64,000 bases of DNA from Gentiana macrophylla (taxonomy: Eukaryota > Streptophyta > Magnoliopsida > Gentianales > Gentianaceae): positions 116,121,845 through 116,185,844 of the forward strand of contig CM047805.1 in NCBI GenBank assembly GCA_026214975.1. The letters are read 5' to 3'. Below the pieces are notes generated by a model, which saw only the letters and a list, made by a program, of their open reading frames with translations, was not told the DNA's origin and ran no database searches. This document shows positions 1 to 13,048 of this stretch, piece after piece (position 1 is the first letter of the stretch; each line of letters opens with the position of its first letter). A program made the position numbers and the translations under genes.

Positions 1-2
1 AA

Positions 3-806
3 GCCCTTGATGTCCAAATATGCATGCCATACAGGTTAGAATTGCGTGCCATTGATGATTCTGTGGAAGAAATGCTGCGTGCACTGAAACTTGTCACTGC
101 TGCTAGGACTAAAGTCATATTGCCTTTGAAGAAAGACAGCGTGAAACCTAAAAAGGCAAGTTCATCAAAATTTGGTTGTGTAAGATTTTGCATCAAGAAA
201 CTAGCAGCTGATATTGAGGAAGAGCCTTTTCAAGGTTGGCTTGATGAACACTATCGGCTTTTGAAGAATGAAGCCTGTGAAACTGCTGTCAGGTTGAACT
301 TCCTTGATGATACTCTTATGAAAGCTGGGCAAACTGAAAAGGATGATTCTGTTAATGAAGTCAAGATTTGTTTTGAGGGAGAAGAGATTAATATTCATGA
401 TAATGATGCAATCGAGAAATTGCGAAATGAGATCTACAAGCAGTCATTCCGTGCATATTATCGAGCATGCCAGAATCTTGCCCCTTCGGATGGGTCAGGG
501 GCTTGTAGGAACGGTTTTCAATCTGGTTTCAAGCCTAGCACTGGAAGAACATCTCTTATGTCTATTTCAGCCACAGAGTTAGATATAACTCTTAGAAGAA
601 TTGATGGCGGTGATGCTGGGATGATCGAAGTTCTTCAGAAACTTGACCCAGTGTGCTGTGCTCATAATATTCCATTTTCACGTCTGTATGGAAGTAATCT
701 TACTCTGAGCACAGGTTCTCTCGTTGCCCGCATAAGGGACTACACCTGTCCCTTGTTTGCTGGTACCTCTGGCAAATGTGAAGGCCGTCTTATCTTAGCT
801 CAACAG
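3..806 (+). CDS. SAB: SABRE-like exon 1 of window
   Basis: Open from the window edge. It reads RLELRAIDDSVEEMLRALKL near its start and SFRAYYRACQNL in the middle. It ends LILAQQ before the donor GTTTCT at 807. The following bases stay open to 926, but TVRY-like intron sequence there does not resemble the family. Phase 0 at the 3' end. The true 5' boundary may lie at or before base 1. Confidence 0.85.
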
Positions 807-3800
807 GTTTCTTTTAGATATGTTTTTTCCCTGCATATGCTGATTGGATGTGTTACAATAACAATTGTATGTGTTATAAGCTCTCTTTACAGATGGTGCC
901 ATACCTGCTTTTGTGACGAGATATGAAAGGATAGCACTATTGCCATAGCAGTTTTACTAATGCCAGAGCAATTGGGCTTTGGCATTGGCAGAACTGCTCT
1001 GACAATATACTAAACAGCAGTGTCATGCTATTGCAAGAGCAATTTGCTCTGGCATTAACTAGCCGACATGAAAAAGTGGTTGGCAGTTGTAGTTTACTGT
1101 ACCCAGTTGTCAGACTAACTGAGCAGCTCTAAGCATCTATGACTTCATGATTAATGCACTAAACATAATATTGGAATTCTTGTGCTATGATAATTTGAAA
1201 TGATTTTCCTTGTTAATTTGCAGGCGACTTGTTTTCAGCCCCAAATTCATCAAGATGTCTATATTGGGAAATGGAGGAACGTTTGCTTGCTTCGTTCAGC
1301 CACTGGCACAACTCCGCCAATGAAAACATTCTTGGATTTGCCCATTCATTTCCAGAAAGCAGAAGTTTCCTTTGGTGTTGGTTTTGAGCCATCTCTTACT
1401 GATATTAGTTATGCTTTTACTGTGGCTCTTCGAAGGGCAAACTTGAGCGTTAGGAACCCAAATCCATTGGTTCAGCCACCTAAAAAGGAAAAAAGTTTAC
1501 CTTGGTGGGATGAAATGAGAAACTATATCCATGGAAATACTTCTTTATTAATCTCTGAGACCAAGTGGAATGTGCTTGCCAGTACTGATCCTTATGAATT
1601 TTCTGACAGACTACAAATTCGCTCAGGTTATATGGAAATTCAGCAATCAGACGGCCGTGTTTTTGTTACTGCTAAGGATTTCAAGATTTTTTTGAGCAGC
1701 TTGGAGAGCTTGCTGAAAAATTCTAGCTTGAAGCAGCCTGCTGGCTTTTCTGGAGCTTTTCTTGTGGCACCAACATTTAGCGTTGAAGTCATAATGGAGT
1801 GGGAGTGTGAGTCTGGAAATCCACTCAACCATTATTTATTTGCACTTCCCATAGAAGGTGTACCTCGTGAATTTGTTTATGATCCCTTCAGGTCTACTTC
1901 TCTCTCTTTGAGATGGAACCTATCACTCAGACCTTACCTTCTCTCTTCTGACAATGACAGAGAATCCTCGTCAAAGGGTGATGGTGCTGCCCTTGATGAA
2001 TCACGTGGTCTAATTAAATCAGAACATGCCACAACTGGTTGTCCAACTGTAAATGTTGGTCCTCATGACTTGGCATGGCTGATAAAATTCTGGAACTTGA
2101 ACTATATTCCACCTTATAAATTGCGGACTTTTTCTAGGTGGCCTCGTTTCGGAGTTCCTAGAATTCCCAGATCGGGTAATCTATCAATGGATAAGGTAAT
2201 GACAGAATTTATGTTCCGAGTTGATGCAACTCCCACATGTATAAGGCATATGCCCATAGATGGTGATGACCCAGCTAAAGGACTAACATTTAAAATGAAT
2301 AAGCTGAAATACGAACTTTATTTTGGCCGGGGCAAGCAAAAGTTCACATTTGAATGCAAACGTGATATACTTGATCTTGTTTATCAAGGAGTAGACCTTC
2401 ATGTTCCTAAAGCATTTATAGACAAAGAAGATAGCACCAGTGTAGCAGAAGTGGTTCAGATGACTAGGAAGGGATCATTATCAGCGTCAGGGGACAGAAT
2501 CACAAATGATAAAAGTGATTACATAACTGGTAGCTCTGAAAGGCAACGTGATGATGGATTTTTATTATCATCTGATTACTTCACAATCAGAAGGCAATCC
2601 CCAAAAGCTGACCCAGAGAGGTTATTAGCATGGCAAGAAGCAGGCAGAAGAAACCTTGAGATGACTTATGTCAAGTCTGAGTTTGAAAACGGAAGTGAAA
2701 GTGATGATCGGACAAGATCTGACCCCAGTGATGATGATGGATACAACATTGTGATTGCAGACAATTGTCAGAGGATTTTTGTATATGGGCTCAAACTTAT
2801 GTGGACTCTTGAGAATAGAGATGCTGTTTGGTCCTGGGTTGGTGGACTATCTAAGGCATTTGAACCTCCAAAACCCTCTCCTTCTCGGCAATATACCCAG
2901 AGGAAGCTTCTTGAGGAGAACAAGGGACCTGATGGGCCTGAAATGTCCGAAGAGGAGAAAAATAAGTCTTCACCAGTAAGCCAAGGCATAAGTTCCTTGT
3001 CCCCTCGACAAACTGAGGCATCAAAATCACAGTCCTCCCCATCAAGTTCAACTAAGACGGAAAACTTTTTGTCTGACGCAATTGGTAATCCCGACCTTAA
3101 ACTTATGAATTCTTGGGTCGGGTGAATTGTTCGGTACATGATTCTAATTCATTAACTGCAAAAGAGATTGATAGTGTATATTGAAGATCACAAAATTATA
3201 ATCATCCAAAATTACATGCATCTACTTTTATGTTCTGTTCATGCCAGAACTGACAAAATACAATTGTGACACATTTCTTGGTACTTGTAATTGCCTTGTC
3301 TTTTTTCACCCGTGAAGTATTACTTGCTTGCAGCTGTTCTGGCAGTGTGTTACTGTTAGGAAAATGTGAAATCCTTGAATTTTTTGCACTTGTGATTCGA
3401 TTTGATGCACATGTGTTATACTTTGTGGCAGCAAAGAACTCTGACAACACTGAGCAGGAGGGGACGCGCCATTTCATGGTTAATGTTATTGAGCCGCAAT
3501 TCAATCTTCACTCTGAAGATGCAAATGTAAGTTCTTGTGGTAATTGTTCATCTAAGTTGAGGCGATCTGTCTGTCAATCGAAAATAATATTTTGCTTAAA
3601 CCCTTCAATTATTTTGGTCATGACCATAATCTTGTCAAATGATTAAGTGACACTCCTCGTCTTTCTTTCTTCTTTTTTCCTTTTCCCTTTTCTCTTAGTG
3701 GGTAATGTGGTTTGACCAAACTTATTCTGACTCTTATTTTTCGAGTTATTTATTGTGCTAGGTTATTTAAATGTTTGTCTGTGAAATGTTTGTTGCCGCT

Positions 3801-6800
3801 GGAATCAAAGAAGTTTTTCAATGCTTATAAGCTACTTTGCTGTTAAAATCTCTTAAACTACCTTTGTGAAGTTGTCTAATTCTCTATTCCCCATGTGATA
3901 TATCCCCCTTCAACTGAAACCCTACCCATTATAAGGATATCTGAATGCGTATATATTATTTGTTCCAAGTGAGATGAAAAATACAACTGGTGCTCTCAGA
4001 AATGGCATACTCCTATATAAATTGGTTACTGAATAGCAGAAAGCTTTCTAAGTTACCAGATTTGCATCTTATGTTAATTAATTAACTCAAAAACTGCGGG
4101 AACATGCCTTCTGGAAACGGATCCTTCAACACAAGAGTTGGGTTCTCTTTTTTCTCATTGACAACAATATTAAGATGCATGTTGGTTTCCCCTCTCTGCT
4201 AAAAAAATTCATGGTATGCAGCCATAACAAACATAACAGCATGCTATTACTGAGCTCGTGAAAGACAGAAATTCCTTTGCTAATTTTTTATTTACTTTTT
4301 AAATCAGAATTTTTGTATTAATGATCAAATGATCGAAAAATATACAGTGCGAGCCGAGGGGTTACAACCAAAACCAGAATATTCAAAACATCCCTAGCTT
4401 CCAAAAATAGGGAAATTTAGTCAGAAGTGAGATGTTCTAGTTAAGCCTACATTTCATCACATTCTTCCACTTAGAAATATAAAGCCTAATAGTATTAATT
4501 AATTCAAACTCAACCACAAAACAGGAATAAGACTTTGTCTGGAATACTCTTTTGTTCTTTTCCACCCAAGCGATGTAGATTTGTTGAATTATCATGTCTC
4601 CCAAAAGCTTAAGTTGTTGAGGATGTAGATAATTAACATATGAAACACTTCAGCACACCCCCTAAAGTGGTCTATGACACAGAGCCTGGGCCAACATGAC
4701 ACACAGGCATATGAAGGGCACAACAAGCCCAACACTTGCACAATATGAATGGGAAAGCTATGTTGGCGGAGAGATTTGAACTCATGACCTCCTACCCTGA
4801 TACCATGTGGTTTTTTTTGGAGAGAAAACTGAAGTTTCTTTTTTTATTCACTTGATTAAAACAGGTCAGTTTACATAAATATGAGATGATACAAAACTAC
4901 CTCAAACATAAGAGTCGTGCTTTAGTGGACTCCAAACTCAACTAACCAGTCAAAACCCCAATCACTCCCTTACACATTAATTACTAGTGCTTACATTAAA
5001 TAAACAAAAAATACACAAATAAGCATTCTAATAGATCACACATATGCACATATCTAAAGCCTTCACGAAATGACTAATCCTTCAACAAGATTAATCCTAA
5101 GGAACCGAGTTGTAGGATTTGAGGCTTGAACTTGTGTATTGTCATCCAAGTCAGCACCTCTCTCCAGGCGACCAATCTAGTTCTGAACCCAAGCTGTCTC
5201 AAAAGAGTAAATCAGATTCTACTAACAAAAAGGCAAGAGAAAAATAGGTGGCAATGAGACTCTTCCTCCCTCAAGCATAGACCACAGATGCTTGACTGTA
5301 CAACCTCTTAGACATCATTCTCTTCTTATTGCAAACAATGTTCCGCCACTGAACATCCTATCTGCTTTCATGTTGGATCATGAGAGCAGTTGTTATGGAG
5401 ACCTCCTTGGAGGGAATTAAGGACAATACTTCTTATCTTGGGAACTATAGTGGATCAGATGGTCTGGTGTAATAGCATCAATGACGTGTGTCTAAACCTC
5501 ATTCCTTTTGCCAGCAACCCAATTCCAATGATTTGGACCAATGAACTGAACAATCTTCACAGCACCGTCAGTTGACTCAGTTCCTTGTTTTCTCTTTAAA
5601 ACATCTGAAAGGGTAGCTCATAGTTTCTCTCAAGGGAGCCAAATGTCAGACTGAAAATTGGTGTTCCTGCCATCACCCAAGTGAGCCTCAATATATGATT
5701 ATATGGCTGTATACAGACTCTTAGGGATAAAAGCTTTTTCCAGATTCAAGAGTCCCTGGGTCTAGGTTGAACATTCCAGAGTGGTGTTTTCCTTCATGTA
5801 ATTTTCCATGGGACTTGACGTACCTAGAGTTGGTTTAAATGCGAACAGTTGTGACCTTCACCGATAGCAAAGCAAGGAGCTCTTGAAGCTGGTCGAAATT
5901 GTTGATAGAGGAATTTGAGAGAGAAAGAGGGATTCTTATTATTCCAATCTTGGATAACCTTATTACAAAGAAATACAACTTATAGGACAAAGATTGTCCA
6001 AGCTAAAGCAGACAAACGGCTAGAAAAGAGAGCCAACGGCTCCTGTACAATGTTTCCAACGGACATTGTACATTAAAAACACATTTCTACCCATTTTGCA
6101 GCCTTAGACTAAATACAAGATATTTAGGGAATAATCTAAGACTAATTAGGACAGTTAAGACATATAATAATTAGGACCATTTTCAACACCCCTCAAGGAC
6201 AAAGAGAAACAACCAAGCTTGATTGTTATGTGTTGGAACTGATCTATTGAAGGTCCTTTCTTGAAGATATTAGCCAATTGTTCTTGGCATGGAACGCAGG
6301 AGATCTGAGTTTCCTTATTCTCAGCCTTTGCCCTAATAAAATGTCTGTCTATGTCAATGTGCTTAGACTTGTCAAGGTGAACTTGATTCTCTGACATGTT
6401 TATGGCAGACTTATTGTCACAAAATAGATGAAAAAGTTGTTGTGTAGGGACCTTTATTTCATCAGTAATTTTTCTGAGCCACAATCCTTCAAAGTCCAAA
6501 AGAAAGAGCTCTCAGCTCAACCTCTCTGACTACTTCTGGGCACCACTGATTGCTTCTTGCTTCTACATGTGGAAAGATTTCCCCAAATAACGGAGCAGTA
6601 ACCTGTGGTGGATCTTTTATCCACAACTGAACTTGCCTAATCTGCATCTGTGTAGATTTGCAGGTCTCTGTTCTCATTCTTCTTAAAATGAAGTCCTTGA
6701 TCTGGTGTCCCTTTCAGGTATCTTAAAGTTATGAAAACCACTTGTTGATGTTCTTGACAAGGCTTGTGCATGAACTGACTCACTAGTCTGACAACAAAAC

Positions 6801-9800
6801 ATATGGCTGGTCTAGTATGATATAGGTAGATGAGCTTCCCTACAAGTTAGAAATGCTAGTTTCGTCTAGAAGGTCTAAGACGCAACTCATTGAGAAATAT
6901 GTATGCCTTTTTTGATCCAGCAATTACCATTCCCAAATGGTATTTTAGATTTCCGAAGTCTTTAACCTGAAAGTCTTGTGCAAGTGAAGACTTAGAGTTT
7001 GTGTATTTCATCAGGATCATCACCAATTATTATTATGTACATAGTTATCAAGGCATAAGGCGAAGCCAAGGCGAGGCAAGGTTGCTCGGGCACCTAGGCG
7101 AACGCCTGGCATGCTAGGCGAGCAATAAAGTCTTGTACTCATGTTTTGGCCTTTTAGATTATAACATATATAAAAGTCAACAAAGAAGATCACATATTGT
7201 CATCAAAACATGTTTTAAGCTTTTAACACACGAACCGAATACTACCGATAAACCAAAAGGATTCCAGTGAACCAATCAACCAAAAGGTTTCCGGTTTCAA
7301 ACGTTCTAAAGTCTAAACGAATCTAATAGACTAATACTAGTCTTAGAGTTCACGAAATGACAAACGATAGGCAAACAACTATCAATAGAATGATAGATTC
7401 AAATGATCATCAATCACTATCACTAAGCTCCATCGGTCCTCTCCTGTCACTACTATTCTCCGCATCCACTCTTTGATCAATGTCAGTGTCATTAAACGAG
7501 AGAGAAGACTGCATACCTGAAGCTGTTTCGACCTCCCTTCCTGCCGGCTTGATAGATTAGAAGAAGAAGGTGCAGTTATTTTTTTAATCACAGATCGCAG
7601 CAGCTAGCAGCTTTGGAGGCTTGCACACGATGAGAAATGAAGAAAAAATGGACATGCTGGGGTCAATAGATTAGGTTTAATGGAATTTAACATGGGTTTT
7701 ACTATTTTACCCCTAAAATTCACATTTAAACAAAATTATACCGGGCGAACGCAGTTTGTATGCCTAACGCCTAGCTCGCTTAGGCATCGCCTTTAGGTTC
7801 GCGGACATTTTTAGCGCCTTACACAGTACACAAGGGCGGTGGATGCTCACTAGCGCCTAGGCGTTGCCTAGGCCTGCGCCTTAATAACTATGATTATGTC
7901 ATCCACATAGACAATATGGACAACCCTTTTTCCTGATTTAAAGGATTTCGTAAACATGGTGTGATCAGAGTGACATTGCTTATAACCATAAGTCTTAACA
8001 TATTTGTAAATCTGCCAAACCATGCCTTGTGGAACTGTTTCAGTCCATAGAGAGCCTTCTTAAGTTTACAAACCAGATTTCCGCATTCAGGATTCCCATA
8101 TCCTGTAGGAATCCTCATATACACCTCCTTTTATAGCTCCCCATTCAGGTAAGCATTTTTTTATGTATGGGCCAACCCATGTTTCTGACAATGGACAATA
8201 AGACTCGATCTTTGTTCAATTTTGCAACAGAGGCAAATGGTAGTCAATACCATAGGTTTAGGTGTAACCCCTAGCTACCAACCGTGCCATATGCCTGTTA
8301 ATGGTTCCATTAGAGTTATATTTGTTTGTATATATCCACCTGCACCCCACAAGTTTCTTCCTTTTTGGAAGGGTAGTGATTTCCCATGTGTTGTTGTCCT
8401 TTAGAGCTTTCAGTTCATCATGAACATCAAGTTTCCATTCAGGTATTTGGAGGGCCTCCTGAATGTTACTAGGAATATCCGAATATGTTGACTGTCTAGG
8501 TTTAATATCCCTTGGATAAGTTAGAATGAGCAAGCAGGTTGTACGAGGGTTACTTTGTACAAATCCTGGTTCCCTTTCTCAAGGCAATATGTCTTTCATC
8601 TGGTATTTCAAATGATGGTAAATTTTTAGTTTGATCAATGATTGAATTTTGAGGGTCCTGATGGTTTAAGGTGGTCCCTATTTCTCCTGGTGTAAACCAG
8701 TTCGATAGGTGGTATCACATTTTGAGAACCGTTTTCTGGTCCAAAGCTAGATATTTCAATCCTCCTATCAGAGGTAATGACTTCCCCTGATGTTGGATGC
8801 TTATGTTCAGTTTCTTGTGAAGCAGGAGAGATATATCCTTGAGATAGCTGAGATGAAGTATTGTCCAACATTTTCAAGTTTGCCCTAAAAAGGTTGATTC
8901 TCAAAGTAGGTGATATCGAAAGTGTTAAAGAACTTCCTTGTGGGAGGACAATAACACTTATATCCTTTTTGTCTAGGAGAGTAACCTATAAGCATGCACT
9001 TGAGTGCTTTTGGATCAAGTGTACTCATGTGATGATTGTTCATAAACACAGTGCATCCAAAGATCTTTAGCAGCACATTCTGAGTGAGGTGACAGTTAGG
9101 AAACAGATCTTTGAACACACTTACAGGTGTTTTAAACTGCTGGACCCTTGAGGACATCCTGTTGATCAAATAGGTAGCAGTCAGGACTGCCTCACCCTAA
9201 AAATGCTTTGGAACATTTATGACAAACATGAGAGACCTGACTGTATTAAGTGCTTTTTTCCCTCTCAACAATGCCATTTGCTGAGGGGTATCTACATAAG
9301 AACGTAAACGAACAATGCCCCTGGCCTTCATCAACATTCCAAGAGATTTTTCAAAGTATTCAGATCCATTATCAGATTTTAAGATTCGTATATTAGTCTT
9401 AAACAATGTGTGGACCATATGATAGAAATTCTTAAAAATCACCCCTGATTCAGACTTTTCTTTCATCAAATACACCCAAGTAAGCTTAGTGAGGTCATCA
9501 ACGAAGCTGATGAACCTTCTAACATACTCCCTCCGTTCCTATTTATATGTCACAGTTGCCAAAATCAAAATTTCTCTTTTATATGTCGTAGTTACATTTC
9601 CAACACATATTTTAATGCTCTCTCCGCTTTTCAATATTACTTTTCAACTTTCTAGGCTCATTCAACCAATCAATCTTTCATATTCAATACACCACTACAC
9701 TTTTCAAGATTTTTTTAGTACTTTATAATGAAAGTCAATATAATTATTCATTTTCTTAATCTGTGTGTTTAGTCAAATCATGACATATAAATAGGAACGA

Positions 9801-12800
9801 AGGGAGTACTTCACATCTGTATTTGCTAGGATTTTTATTGATAAACAACTCAGGAAACAACCTTTTTAGTATACAAAATTTCGACGTCCAAGTCTATTAT
9901 GCCATAACATGATATTATCACTACAATAGATAGAACTTAGACATCTAGATGACTCACCTCCTGAACTGATTTCAACACTTCCAGACATAAGATATGACCC
10001 AGAATTAGCTTTAGCACTGCCAATCATCCTCCCAGTTATTGAGTCCTGAAAGTCACATAAATTAGTTGAAAACTTAAGCACCATATTGGGCCTTTGAGCC
10101 AATCTGTTCACAAATATTCGATTACAAGTCAACTTTGGAACATATAAGACATCTTTGAGACATATGCCTTTATTAATGTTGATGGTTCCTATACCCTCTA
10201 CTTTTGGAGGTGGAACCATCAACAATTCTGACATATCTCTCATAAGCACAGGGATAGAGAGGGTAGAAAAGTTTCTTATTCGCTGTCATATGCTCAGATG
10301 CACCAGAGTCAACAATTCAATGGTGTTGAGTATGAGAATTAAAAGCTTGAGAGATTATACCTGACTGAGCAACCGAGGCAGAGGATAACACAGACCGGTT
10401 TCCAATAATTGAATCTTGGTGCGGGAGTCTCTTTAATGCCTCAATCTGTTCTTGAGTGAAGATCTGGGAGATGTATTCCTTAGCTAAACAGAGTGATGGC
10501 TTGAGACTCCTTCCCAGTCCCAGTTCTAGTTTTCCAGTCTGCTGATTTGCCATGTAATTTCCAGCAGTTATCTTTACCATGTCCAGGCTTTTTGCAATGG
10601 TCACACTATGGCCTTTCCTTTTTTCCTTTGTAGGGTTGGAAGGTTTTTGAGATGTGAGCAGAGTTGTCTTGATGAGGTACTGGAGGAATTCCAGTTGGTT
10701 GATTTCCAAGCATAAGTATCCTGCGTCTTTCTTCATGCCTGACCTCAGCAATAGCAACTTTTAAGGTAGGCGAGGAGATCTTCCCAGTACTCTTCCCCTG
10801 ACATCATCAAAGTCAGGGTTTAGTCCCAAGAGAAAGGAGAAAACCCTGTCCTTTTCAATGAATAACTTGTGGTCCTTTGCATCCTCGGTGCTTTTCCACT
10901 TCTGTTCATTGAATAAGTCCAATTGTTGCCATATCCTGCTCAACTGATTGAAGGAGTGAGTAACAGAAGAATCAGCTTGTCTCAGATCCTTTAATTGAGA
11001 TTTGAGTTCATAGTTTCAGAGGTATTATCCCTCTTTGAGTAGAGATCATGAGCAGCTTCCCACACTTTTGCTGCTGTGTTGTAGAACATAAAGTTCTCAC
11101 TTAGCTCAGGGGTCATGGATCCCACCGGCCAAGACATGATTATGTTGTTATCAGCCTTCTACTCTGGAGTGTCTCCTGTGAGATGCCCTTCTTTGCTCCT
11201 TCCAAATACAAAGATGAGTAGGGAATGAGACCAAAGGTGGTAATTGTTCCCATTGAATTTATGGCAGCTTGTAAGAAGGTGATTATTAGAGCATGTACAA
11301 TAGTCTTAGCTATTTACAATGGCACTTTCTATGAAAAGGAGAGAAATATCCTACGTGGCACACACATATCATTTCAAAGCCAACCCCAACTACATCCAAC
11401 ACCACAATAGCATTATCTCATATCATCCCTTTTTTTTCATTATATTAATTTTCCTTTTTGTTTCTCCTTCTTCTATAGTTAAGTATACTGTTGTCTGTAT
11501 AAATATTACAATTTGTTTATAAAAATAAAATAAAAAAAACATATGGAGCAAAGCTAAAAAAGCAGCAACTTGAAATTTATCTTCATTAAACAAACTTTCC
11601 GACTATAATTCAAGAAATATTGGAAGCATTTCCCAGTGAAGATGCCCCAGTTCTACCAGGCCTTCCGGCAGTTGGATTGTGAAATTAATGAGGAGCTACA
11701 TTCAATTTGAAATTAATGAAAACAAGTGAAACTGAAGATACCTTGAAGTGGCTAAAAAGTGAAGGAAAAAAATTGTCGATGAAGCAGATGGAGATTCGGA
11801 GGTTGATGAAAAAAGGCAGAGCAGAATCGGATTCGCCATTGAAGAAATTTAAAAAAAAGAAAAAGAAAAAAAAAAAAGACGAGAAAGATATGCTTCTCTC
11901 CGGTAAGGCTGAAGTTTCAATTTGAGGTGAGATAATTCATTTGGATGGAAGAGAAAAGTTTAATTAGATACACGAGGAAGATGATTAGGGAAAGGAGAAT
12001 TGGTTTTCAGAAAAAAAGAAAAAAAAAAAGAAAAAAAAGTAGAATTGAAGAAGAGAGAGAGTGTTAGCCGTGAATGAGGAGTGGTTAGAGTCACAACCAC
12101 AACCCCAACCAAAATCTCCATGTCATCAAAAGTTGAGATATTGTAGCTTGTTAATAAAAGTGAAGTTGTGAATACTGACAAAAAGTGCAATAACAATGTC
12201 AATAAAAGAGCTATTGTACATGCTCTTATCACTCCCCCCTTGAATGTTATATGTTCCATCAAAATGTGGAACAACTTCAGTTGAGGTGATTTTTTCAGGG
12301 CTAATGATAAATACAGGGCCAATGGGTATACTCAGGGAAAATAAGTGGTATTACCAAAGCCATGTAGTGTAATTTTCAAAATTTTGCCTTGGTATTACCA
12401 AATTTAGCTTTGGCAATCCAAGGGGTTTTTTCAGAGGTAGGCATTTCTGGTGTTCGAAGAAATCAGCCAGAAAAATTGAATTTTTTAGCTTTTAGGATCT
12501 AAGCTCTGATACCATGTATAAATTAAGAGAGGAATTCGAGAGAGAAAGAGAGATTCTTATTATTACAATGTTGGATACCATTATTACAACGCAATACAAC
12601 TTATAGGACAATGAATGTCCAAGATAAAGCAGCCAAAAGGCTAGATTAGAGAGCCAACGGCTCCTGTACAGTGTTCCCGACGGACACCATACAGTAAAAA
12701 CAGAATCCTCCCAACTTACAGCCTTAGACTAAATACAAGATATTTAGGGAATAATCTAAGACTAGCTAGGACAATTAAGACATAAGAATTAGGACCATTT

Positions 12801-13017
12801 TGAACAGAAATATATATCAGTCCCTTTCCTGTTTAGATCCCATTTTTAAGTTGTGGAATCATTTAAGCGAAGATATTTTTTGTAATTTCTTTTTGCTGTA
12901 AATGTGGGAACCTTACTGGCGATTCAATATACATATGTATATCTATGTATATAATAGATATATACATACACACATACATACATATATAAGTACATATACA
13001 TACACACATACTCACAA

Positions 13018-13048
<31 letters not shown>

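Larger units (their letters stand above)
5900..12806 (-). mobile_element. Copia LTR retrotransposon, complete ends, degenerate, with nested insertions
   Basis: LTRs lie at 5900-6188 and 12515-12806 (TGTTGA..CAACA-type ends), flanked by an exact 5-bp target duplication GAAAT (5895-5899 and 12807-12811). Read on the minus strand the order is LTR, tRNA-iMet primer site, gag, GAG-pre-integrase, integrase, reverse transcriptase, RNase H, polypurine tract, LTR. This is the Copia order. The LTRs differ at many sites and the ORFs are broken, so the insertion is old. Three younger elements sit inside (7040-7892, 9527-9806, 11289-12225). It is antisense to the host gene, the common orientation for elements tolerated in introns. 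Confidence 0.93.

Noticed and set aside
2768..3139. 123-codon minus-strand open frame
   Set aside because: It is the antisense shadow of SABRE-like exon 2, with no start context or family resemblance.
3266..3646. 126-codon plus-strand frame taken as a gene
   Set aside because: Only 3432-3526 is coding (exon 3). The rest is intron that happens to be open.
12501..12520. tRNA gene fragment (TGGTATCAGAG)
   Set aside because: It abuts an LTR and is the Copia primer-binding site; no cloverleaf follows.
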